The notes under the pieces: model-generated | What the model was told of the DNA's origin: nothing | The model's database searches: none | What the model saw: the letters and a program-made list of their open reading frames with translations, nothing else | Program-made: the position numbers and the translations under genes | Shown here: piece after piece, positions 1-5,830 of the stretch | Position numbering within the stretch: the stretch's first letter is position 1 | How the letters are laid out: the number at the start of each line of letters is the position of its first letter | Assembly (NCBI GenBank): GCA_016764015.1 | Contig: JAESSR010000286.1 | Span: forward strand, 1-6,731 | DNA length: 6,731 bases | Direction of reading: 5' to 3' | From: Phycisphaerales bacterium | GTDB lineage: Bacteria > Planctomycetota > Phycisphaerae > Phycisphaerales > UBA1924

Positions 1-7
1 GCGTTTG

Positions 8-916
8 ATGCAGATAAATACAAAGTTGGTGCTGGTTGTGTGCGCGTTGGTGCCTGCCGTGTTCATGCTCGGGTGTTCATCGACTAAAAAAATCGATGTC
101 TCAAAGCTTGGCCCGCCACCATCAACGCTTGAACTCGCAGAGAAACATAATCAACGCATCAAGCCACTGGGCACACTCTGGGCACGCATCAGCCTGCGAG
201 CCAAGGGTGAATATCCCGATGGCAAGTCCTACGAGGAGCAGGGAGAGGGGCATCTACAAATCGATAAGCCCAATAACATCTCGCTCACTATCGGCAAACT
301 AGGTGAGACCTATTTCGCATTCGGCGCCAACTCCGAGGAGTACTGGTCGTTTGATCTCTCGAACTCAGATCACAAACTCGCGATGATCGGCAAGCTCGAT
401 CTCGCGACGCCTGAGAAAATCGAGGCCCTCGGATTGCCGGTCTATCCCGGTGAGCTGATCGCACTGACCGGGTTGATGCCTATCGACATGAGCAGAGCCG
501 GAGGATCGCGGTGGGCAGATGATGGCAAATCTGTCGGAGTCTCGGTGCCTTCACGATGGGGATCATTCACGCTCTGGTTCAACCCGAAGACGAGCTTGGT
601 TGTTCGGTCGCAGGTGTTTAATCATGATGGCGAGTTGATCGCGACCGCTTCACTCTCACGCTACAAAGATGCTTCGATCCCGGACTATGGAACGATACTG
701 GTGCCCGGAAAAATCGAAGTAACGAATCCCAACGACGATGGGTGGGTGCGGATCGAGCTCTCTGGGCCTCGCAGCAAGCCGATCAAGCCGCGCGTGTATC
801 AGCCTCAGAAACTCAAGCGAGCCTATCGCGTAGATGAAACGATTGACCTTGATGCAGCTTTCGACACTCCTGAGCCTGTAGTTGATTCAGCACAGGGCAC
901 GGATGGTGAGCCTTGA
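8..916 (+). CDS. Predicted outer-membrane lipoprotein, LolA/LolB-like fold suspected
   Basis: 302-residue protein if started at the ATG at 8; a TTG directly before it (5) would add one residue. The start is chosen because a lipoprotein signal peptide begins there: short n-region with K6, hydrophobic core about 7-21, and a relaxed lipobox M-L-G-C with Cys23 as the lipidated residue. Ser follows Cys, so there is no Asp+2 inner-membrane retention signal and outer-membrane sorting is likely. Residues about 55-120 (LWARISLRAKGEYPDG onward) and 185-252 look like alternating beta strands with a 'dG ... y.dy ... iP ... lPgkIev' pattern. This is reminiscent of the LolA/LolB/DUF4292 group that binds lipid in a half-barrel. 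That assignment is by eye and tentative. The C-terminus (about 278-302) is acidic and Pro-rich, probably disordered. Its stop overlaps the start of the RDD gene, implying coupled translation. The ribosome binding site lies outside the window. A TGA at 6-8 overlaps the ATG (TGATG), so an upstream gene may end here. Confidence 0.8.
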   Translation: MQINTKLVLVVCALVPAVFMLGCSSTKKIDVSKLGPPPSTLELAEKHNQRIKPLGTLWARISLRAKGEYPDGKSYEEQGEGHLQIDKPNNISLTIGKLGETYFAFGANSEEYWSFDLSNSDHKLAMIGKLDLATPEKIEALGLPVYPGELIALTGLMPIDMSRAGGSRWADDGKSVGVSVPSRWGSFTLWFNPKTSLVVRSQVFNHDGELIATASLSRYKDASIPDYGTILVPGKIEVTNPNDDGWVRIELSGPRSKPIKPRVYQPQKLKRAYRVDETIDLDAAFDTPEPVVDSAQGTDGEP

Positions 917-2538
917 GACATTGGCTGATCTCCCATCTGCTGTACTTGGCTTGGGTATTGATTTCGTGCGTTGTAAGCAATGCTCAATCACAGATTTTGG
1001 TCACTTCCTCGGTTGATGACGCACACACCCATGCGTGGGCGGTCTATGCAACCACAGACGGTGAGCCGCTCTTTGTGCATCTGCCGCCTCGTGATGGCGA
1101 TGCGGGCGCACCGATTCCCATCGACCCTGCCCAGCCCGGCGAGCTCCATGCGGTACGCCCGCTGAGTACCTTTCCCGACGGGCTCGCAGCATTCGATAAT
1201 CGGGTGTACCTTGTCTTCCCGTCGGTTGCTGTTGGCGATCGACAGATTCGACGGGTGTACTCCGGGCGTATCGTTGCTTCCCCGGTGGGATCAGTGTGGG
1301 GATTTGTTCCTTCGGGTCGTCTCGACTCTGAGCCCGCAATCCAATCCACGGGCGAACTCATCGATTTCGTCGCCACGAGTGACGCGGTCTGGGCATTGCT
1401 CAAAGAAAACGATCAATACACGCTCATCACCCTTGGCAACTCAAGTTGGAGTTCCACAACACTACCAGCGGCTGAATCAGCAAGTTGGAGACTTTCAGCA
1501 CAGGGTTCTCAACTTGTTGCAGTTGATGTTTCTGATTCCAAAACGATGCGGGCTTATGGACTGCGTGCAGATCAAACTACTTGGCAGAATGATTGGCCTC
1601 AAGCCAACAAACCTGTCGGCGAGTTTGAGTTCATCGCCGGCGTCCACGGGCTCTATATTCTCGATCGTGATGCCAATGGGCTCACTCGCATCCAAACATG
1701 GTCGAGCGCCGGGGTATTCACCATTGCGACCGAGGTTGATGTCCCAACTGATACCAGCTTTGCAGCCATGGGTTCGGTCAATCGACTCGTCGGGTTGTCT
1801 CAGTATGTGTCGACTGATATCGACCCGGATGATTCAACCACGATTCAGCCTGCGATTTTGGTGCATGAGATTGATCTTTCCGACGGCACATTGATTTATA
1901 CAGGCCCTCCGGTGGTCTCGTCGCCGGTGAGTGCTGCAGAGATGCGATTCCTGATGGGGATGATGGTGCTGATTATGATCGGCGTGCTCGTCGTGGTCAT
2001 CATGCCAGACAAAGCAGACGCGATGGGCATCCCTGATGGATTCGCACTCGCCGACCCAGGTCGTCGGCTCATCGCAACGATGTTCGATGTGTTCTTGGTC
2101 TCGTTTATCATGGGGCTCTTGTTTGATGTCCGGGTCAGCGAGATCATTACATTGAGCGTGATCGTCCGCTCGGATACGGCTTGGTTGGTGATCCCTTCGG
2201 TGATGGTTTCAGGGATCATCATCATGTCCGTGCTCGAATGGCTCTTTGGGGCATCGGTGGGCAAATGGATGATGGGGATACGGGTTGTGCGCGGGCAAGG
2301 CGGCGCGATGGAGCGGATCCCGCTGTGGGCTGCGTTTGTCCGTAATGTCATCAAATGGCTCTTGCCTCCTGTGACAGCACTCGCGTTGATCGATCCAGAG
2401 ATGCTCCATCGCGGCGATCGAGCAACGAGAACACTCGTGGTTGCGCCGATCGAGGGCTACGAAGGGGCTGAATCAACAGATGAATCAACGGGTCAATCAG
2501 CCGATGATTCCGATCATGAGGATCAAACACCCTCTTGA
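913..2538 (+). CDS. RDD-domain membrane protein with secreted beta-propeller-like N-terminal half
   Basis: 541 residues from a TTG start. The TTG shares four bases (TTGA) with the upstream stop, and GGATGG/GGTGAG at 901-910 can serve as ribosome binding site. No Met codon occurs in frame for the next ~200 residues, and a signal peptide begins exactly here (hydrophobic about 9-21, likely cleavage SNA24/Q25), which fixes the start. Residues about 26-335 are soluble and extracytoplasmic; recurring strand-rich blocks (near 90-103, 150-175, 193-216, 237-262, 284-300) suggest a beta-propeller-like sensor or scaffold. A transmembrane helix follows at about 345-364, then an RDD domain (about 378-512). 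It has R384/R385 and D392 in the first helix, the GASVGKWMMGIRVV motif at 446-459, an FVRN helix near 475-490, and the closing D502 in RGDRATRTLVV. RDD proteins are poorly understood; some are linked to ion transport. The acidic Ser/Thr/Asp tail (515-541) is presumably cytoplasmic and disordered. Family assignment is firm, function unknown. Confidence 0.85.
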   Translation: MRHWLISHLLYLAWVLISCVVSNAQSQILVTSSVDDAHTHAWAVYATTDGEPLFVHLPPRDGDAGAPIPIDPAQPGELHAVRPLSTFPDGLAAFDNRVYLVFPSVAVGDRQIRRVYSGRIVASPVGSVWGFVPSGRLDSEPAIQSTGELIDFVATSDAVWALLKENDQYTLITLGNSSWSSTTLPAAESASWRLSAQGSQLVAVDVSDSKTMRAYGLRADQTTWQNDWPQANKPVGEFEFIAGVHGLYILDRDANGLTRIQTWSSAGVFTIATEVDVPTDTSFAAMGSVNRLVGLSQYVSTDIDPDDSTTIQPAILVHEIDLSDGTLIYTGPPVVSSPVSAAEMRFLMGMMVLIMIGVLVVVIMPDKADAMGIPDGFALADPGRRLIATMFDVFLVSFIMGLLFDVRVSEIITLSVIVRSDTAWLVIPSVMVSGIIIMSVLEWLFGASVGKWMMGIRVVRGQGGAMERIPLWAAFVRNVIKWLLPPVTALALIDPEMLHRGDRATRTLVVAPIEGYEGAESTDESTGQSADDSDHEDQTPS

Positions 2539-2550
2539 GTTGATCAAGAG
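2532..2550 (+). other. Stem-loop overlapping the RDD stop codon, no T run
   Basis: CTCTTGA (2532-2538) pairs perfectly with TCAAGAG (2544-2550) around a 5-nt loop. Two further pairs are possible beyond one mismatch. The left arm contains the TGA stop of the RDD gene. No T tract follows, so this is not a standard intrinsic terminator. It could protect the upstream message end, act as a weak attenuator between the second and third genes, or be incidental. Confidence 0.4.
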
Positions 2551-2620
2551 TGTCCAAATCGAATCGATTGATGAAGCCCGGAGCCCGAAAAGTCCGATGA
2601 GGGTTATCAGGCAACCTGTG

Positions 2621-2646
2621 CGCGGTGTGTGCGTGTGCATACCGCG
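2621..2646 (+). promoter_or_regulatory. GC-rich leader hairpin ahead of the TPR gene
   Basis: Bases 2621-2631 (CGCGGTGTGTG) can pair with 2636-2646 (TGCATACCGCG) across a 4-nt loop CGTG. This gives eleven consecutive pairs, three of them G-U and the first six all Watson-Crick. It lies 14 nt upstream of the best ribosome binding site. Two in-frame GTG codons (2629, 2635) fall inside it and have no Shine-Dalgarno, so the hairpin argues against starting translation there. It may mark an untranslated leader or a processing site between the RDD and TPR genes. Stability was judged by hand pairing only. Confidence 0.4.
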
Positions 2647-2660
2647 GAGGTGTCTGAATC

Positions 2661-2666
2661 TGAGGA
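2661..2666 (+). promoter_or_regulatory. Ribosome binding site deciding the TPR start
   Basis: TGAGGA at 2661-2666 matches the Shine-Dalgarno core and sits 7 nt before GTG 2674. The other in-frame GTG candidates are 2629, 2635 and 2650. The first two lack such a site; the one at 2650 has GGAG directly abutting it, which is too close. Confidence 0.55.
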
Positions 2667-2673
2667 TTTTCGC

Positions 2674-5178
2674 GTGGCAAATGAGCCCAGTTCACAATCC
2701 GATGGATTGCCAGCCGACGCACCTGTCGGCGTAGAGGCAGATATACCCGCTGGGGACGCGGGGGCTGTTGATATTGATCCGGTATCAACGCTCAAAGCCG
2801 GGTGGCGCGATGCCTGGCAGGTGCCGGCGTTGCTCGTTGGGGGCGGCATGCTCCTGCTCGGGGTCGCGTTTTCGATTGCCAAGATTCCTGATCCTGATCT
2901 CACGCCCACGATCACCATAGCGAATCGGTTGATCGAGAACGAAGATTACGATCAAGCGATTGAAATCCTCAACACCAAGATATATCCGTTTCTGACCAAG
3001 CCTGAAATGCCCAACGAGGATAAAGTTGCCTACCACCTCGCGATCGCAAGGTCTGTCTATCGTGGGCAGAAGAAGTTGCATCTTGATGATGACCGAAACC
3101 ATGTCTCGGTGATTCGTGAATACCTCGAAGCCGAGCGCATCGGCGGGGGGCTTGGTCCCAAGGACATCGCATCGCTCGCCAATACTTATATTGCCCGTGA
3201 CGAGATCGACCAAGCTATTCAGCGGGCTCGCGAGATTCCTGAATCTCAGCGATACCTCCGTGATGCTGTCCATCGCCAAGCTGTTGATTCGATGCTCGAT
3301 CGGATAGCTCCTGAGACCGACAAGGCGATGGGATTGCTCGCTGACATGCTGATAGACCCGAATCTACCAATTGCCGATCGGGTATGGGCACTTGAAATAC
3401 AGGGCAATGTTCGTTTATCCCAAGGCTATGCCGATGAGACCATCACCCGGATTCTTCGTGCTATGCCGCGTCTTGAGCGAGCCGGGGTTGAAGGGCGTTC
3501 TCGCTTGCACCTGATTCTCTCCAAGGCGTACAACCAGCTTGGGGCTTTGAAGCAGGCTGGGGATCAGGTTGAATATGCGCAGGCCCTCTCGGCCGATGGC
3601 GATTCGCATTATCCTGAGATATTGCTTATGGAAGCAATCATCGAAGATTCAAAGGGCAACACGACTCAAGCAAGAGACATCTATAGCGAGATCACTAGCA
3701 ACTACGCAAGCTCATCGGCGATGCCGCTGGCGCTCTTAGGGCTCGGTGAAACAGAGGCCGGGCTCAACGAACCTGTGCTCGCATTCGAGGCATTCACGGA
3801 TCTAATCGAGCAATATGACAGCTTCGGCATTGAATCGTTCCCCTCACGCAAGCAGATTCTCGATTCACTCCTCGCCCGCGCAAGCGATTCGCTTTCTATG
3901 GGATCTGCTGACGATTCGATCCATTACGCTCAGCTAGGAGACAAACTCTATCGCGGGTTTGATGTACCAACGGGCGTGCTCCATGCGTTGGCAGTGGGGC
4001 ATCTGGCATCTGCGGAATCATTGCTCGGCAAGCCGATCAGCGAGGTGCCATCATTGCTCGGGCTTGACCCGTCAACGCGTGCAGAAGTGCAGCGCCATTT
4101 AATTTCCTCAGCGACGAACTACCAGATGCACGCAGATCGTCATCTCGTCACGAACCTGCCCGTGTTCGCTGATTCGCTCTGGCGTTCGGCGGATTTGTTC
4201 GACCGGGCAGGGGATCAGCCCGAAGCAATCGCATCATTCAAAACATATGCCGAATCGATGCCATCAGACCCAAGGCACGCAGAAGCCTTGTTTCGGCTCG
4301 GCGAATCTCTCCGGGCACTTGGTGATTTCAGAGCCGCTTCGGATGTCTATAAAGGACTCATCGAGGATCGTGAAGGCTCAGCAGGTGCCGATATCGGCCC
4401 GTTTGCCGATGCAAGCCATGTTCCGCTCGCTCAAGCATTTCTTTATGATGAAGATCCTTCGAACGATGCCGAAGCAGAAAAGCTTCTCGTATCAGCACTC
4501 AACGGCTCAATGGGTTCTACAGAAACCGAGCTATTTCGCGACGCATTACTCGAACTCGCCGGGCTGTACGATCGAACCGATCGCCCGGAACGAGCGATCG
4601 AACGGTATGACGAGTTCATGGCTCGCTATAGCAATGACCCAGAAGCCGGAGCGGTCGTGTTCAAACTCGCCGACGCACACCGTCGGCTCAGTGACATCAT
4701 CGAGGACTCACTTCAAGAGGCCATGCCCGCAGCCGAGGAGAACCGCCGAATCGCGAGCATATCAAGGCATCGCTACGAAGCGATCGAGCAGTACAAGAAT
4801 ACAATCTCGACGCTGGGCAGCAAATCCGATGCTCAGCTCGGGCTCTTTGAATCAATTGCACTCCGCAATGCTCATTTCTATCTCGGTGATTGTGCCTTTG
4901 ATTTAGGGCTCTTCAACGATGCGATCGGGTATTACGATCGCGCCCGTGATCACTATGTCTCTGACCCTGCATCGCTTGTCGCAATGATCCAGATTGTCAA
5001 CGCGTACATCGAAACCAATCAGGTCGGACGGGCACGGACTGCCAACGACCGGGCTCGCCGCTTTTACGAGGCGATCCCCGATGCGGCGTGGGACGATCCA
5101 AACCTGCCGATGGATAGGACAGATTGGGAGCGTTGGCTCCGTTCGAGTGCTCAGTTGCTCGCGCAAACAGGCTCATGA
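2674..5178 (+). CDS. Large membrane-anchored TPR-repeat protein, probably periplasmic
   Basis: 834 residues from GTG 2674, chosen for its TGAGGA site 7 nt upstream; the longest frame opens at GTG 2629 (849 residues). Residues 1-49 are acidic and low in structure. A single transmembrane helix at about 50-69 has K41/R45 before it and acidic residues after, so N-in with the bulk outside is likely. The rest is almost all helical and fits tetratricopeptide repeats. Clear ones are near 76-107 (ANRLIENEDYDQAIEIL), 499-566 (ADLFDRAGDQPEAIASF, then FRLGESLRALGDFRAASDVY), 621-653 (LAGLYDRTDRPERAIERY) and 733-765 (YLGDCAFDLGLFNDAIGYYD). Degenerate ones lie between. TPR arrays are protein-protein scaffolds; no catalytic motif is seen. 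YbgF/BamD-like envelope assembly is a generic analogy, not an assignment. It is the last gene of the envelope cluster, and its stop lies within the terminator stem. Composition matches its neighbours. Confidence 0.85.
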   Translation: MANEPSSQSDGLPADAPVGVEADIPAGDAGAVDIDPVSTLKAGWRDAWQVPALLVGGGMLLLGVAFSIAKIPDPDLTPTITIANRLIENEDYDQAIEILNTKIYPFLTKPEMPNEDKVAYHLAIARSVYRGQKKLHLDDDRNHVSVIREYLEAERIGGGLGPKDIASLANTYIARDEIDQAIQRAREIPESQRYLRDAVHRQAVDSMLDRIAPETDKAMGLLADMLIDPNLPIADRVWALEIQGNVRLSQGYADETITRILRAMPRLERAGVEGRSRLHLILSKAYNQLGALKQAGDQVEYAQALSADGDSHYPEILLMEAIIEDSKGNTTQARDIYSEITSNYASSSAMPLALLGLGETEAGLNEPVLAFEAFTDLIEQYDSFGIESFPSRKQILDSLLARASDSLSMGSADDSIHYAQLGDKLYRGFDVPTGVLHALAVGHLASAESLLGKPISEVPSLLGLDPSTRAEVQRHLISSATNYQMHADRHLVTNLPVFADSLWRSADLFDRAGDQPEAIASFKTYAESMPSDPRHAEALFRLGESLRALGDFRAASDVYKGLIEDREGSAGADIGPFADASHVPLAQAFLYDEDPSNDAEAEKLLVSALNGSMGSTETELFRDALLELAGLYDRTDRPERAIERYDEFMARYSNDPEAGAVVFKLADAHRRLSDIIEDSLQEAMPAAEENRRIASISRHRYEAIEQYKNTISTLGSKSDAQLGLFESIALRNAHFYLGDCAFDLGLFNDAIGYYDRARDHYVSDPASLVAMIQIVNAYIETNQVGRARTANDRARRFYEAIPDAAWDDPNLPMDRTDWERWLRSSAQLLAQTGS

Positions 5179-5209
5179 TCGGCGCTTGATTCGGTCATGA
5201 GTGTTTTTT
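5171..5209 (+). terminator. Rho-independent terminator overlapping the TPR stop codon
   Basis: CTCATGA (5172-5178) and TCATGAG (5195-5201) are perfect inverted complements. The pairing extends with wobbles to 5171-5182 against 5191-5202, a 12-bp stem with an 8-nt loop. It is followed by TG and six T residues (5204-5209). The TGA stop (5176-5178) is inside the left arm, so a terminating ribosome would mask it. It separates the envelope cluster from the flagellar unit. Confidence 0.8.
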
Positions 5210-5262
5210 GCGCACAAACTGGTGAAATCCGCGCCAACAACCGATAATAAAGCAGGCTGATT

Positions 5263-5286
5263 GATTTGAGAATGGATTCTCGAATC
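5263..5286. promoter_or_regulatory. Near-perfect 24-bp dyad, candidate operator upstream of flgN
   Basis: GATTTGAGAAT (5263-5273) and ATTCTCGAATC (5276-5286) are inverted complements at 10 of 11 positions around a 2-bp GG centre. The single mismatch is T/G. An extra ATTCTC half site occurs at 5298-5303, 22 bp (about two helical turns) after the one at 5276. The dyad lies 69 bp before the flgN start in an otherwise gene-free gap. If transcribed it could also fold as a 10-bp hairpin with loop TGGA, but no T run follows, so a protein-binding site is the better guess. Confidence 0.4.
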
Positions 5287-5293
5287 GATGATG

Positions 5294-5302
5294 TGGTATT
5301 CT
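5294..5302 (+). promoter_or_regulatory. Weak extended -10 promoter candidate for flgN and the kinase
   Basis: TGGTATTCT reads as TGn followed by TATTCT (4 of 6 matches to TATAAT). No good -35 hexamer is seen 16-18 bp upstream, where the dyad lies instead. Transcription from here would start near 5309 and give a leader of about 45 nt. A promoter is required in this gap because a terminator precedes it, but this exact placement is uncertain. Confidence 0.25.
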
Positions 5303-5354
5303 CCTCCAGTTCTTTGTTGATTGATTTTCGTCTCGAGCATAAAGAGGGTCACGG

Positions 5355-5828
5355 ATGACCAAGCACGCACAGAACTCAGAACATAAGCCCAGCAGCACCC
5401 GGCTCGGCTCGCTTGTTGATAATGCGCAGTCATTGATGGACCAGCTCGGCGCGATCAGTGACGGTCAGCACGATGCGATCCGTTCGGGTGATGTTGCACA
5501 AGTCCTTGAAGTGATCTCCAAGCGTGAGCCCATCGTCAACAGGCTTGTTCATGTCGGCGAAGAGATCGAAGCGTTCATCAAAGATCCTGGCATGCTCGGT
5601 AAAGTGCCCAGCGTCGAGCGATCAGCAGCCCTCGAACGGATTACACTCATCGAGCAAGCGATGGGTGAGCTTCGTGAGCGTGATGCACAAGACCAGAAGA
5701 TCATGGAATCCACCCGTGATGGCTTGGCAAGTCAACTCGCGGGGATGGGTACCGGCAAGAGTGCGCTTCGTGCATATTCGAGCCGGACCAGCACGCCAAA
5801 TCCAACACTTCATGATCGGCAAGGGTGA
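5355..5828 (+). CDS. flgN: FlgN-like flagellar export chaperone
   Basis: 157 residues, close to the usual FlgN length of about 140-160. The ATG is preceded by AAAGAGGG (5341-5348) at 6 nt. The protein has no signal peptide or membrane segment and no Cys; it is almost entirely helical and charged. Predicted helices run about 16-36, 38-75 and 85-127. The centre (DAIRSGDVAQVLEVISKREP, 40-59) matches the FlgN pattern of a short 'D' turn followed by a helix with Lys/Arg-Glu. The C-terminal stretch (R139-A-Y, then Pro-rich, ending LHDRQG) resembles the flexible FlgN tail that binds hook-filament junction proteins. In the known family FlgN holds FlgK and FlgL in the cytoplasm and delivers them to the type III export apparatus. 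First gene of its unit, directly ahead of the kinase. The family is fast-evolving, so the call depends on pattern, length and context rather than strict identity. Confidence 0.7.
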   Translation: MTKHAQNSEHKPSSTRLGSLVDNAQSLMDQLGAISDGQHDAIRSGDVAQVLEVISKREPIVNRLVHVGEEIEAFIKDPGMLGKVPSVERSAALERITLIEQAMGELRERDAQDQKIMESTRDGLASQLAGMGTGKSALRAYSSRTSTPNPTLHDRQG

Positions 5829-5830
5829 AT

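Noticed and set aside
1211..1894. 227-codon open frame on the + strand inside the RDD gene
   Set aside because: No domain, signal or ribosome binding site; its translation is Ser/Arg/Pro-rich noise, and the overlapping RDD frame has clear protein features.
2466..2535. Apparent short repeats of GAATCAAC/GGTCAATC type at the RDD 3' end
   Set aside because: Explained by the low-complexity Ser/Thr/Asp/Gln tail of the protein, not a mobile or CRISPR-type repeat.
2351..2788. Minus-strand frame spanning the RDD end, spacer and TPR start
   Set aside because: Pro/Arg/His-rich translation without any domain, covering two real genes antisense; no promoter or binding site seen.
3039..3048. GCGATCGC octamer (also near 6034), like the cyanobacterial HIP1 repeat
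   Set aside because: Only two copies, and these follow from the general GATC excess; the genes are not cyanobacterial in character.
4247..4906. 219-codon open frame on the + strand inside the TPR gene
   Set aside because: Lies entirely within well-patterned TPR coding sequence; composition is typical of an out-of-frame shadow.
5240..5247. ACCGATAA, resembling a sigma-28 (FliA) -10 element GCCGATAA
   Set aside because: No TAAA-type -35 at the required spacing (GGTG is found instead) and it lies over 100 bp from flgN; kept only as a weak alternative promoter.
5210..5354. Sigma-54 (-24/-12) promoter upstream of flgN
   Set aside because: Searched by eye for GG-N10-GC with a TGGCAC-like and TTGCA-like context; none found.
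5173..5433. Minus-strand frame across the intergenic gap and flgN start
   Set aside because: Runs through the terminator, the dyad and the flgN start, with no ribosome binding site or recognisable domain.
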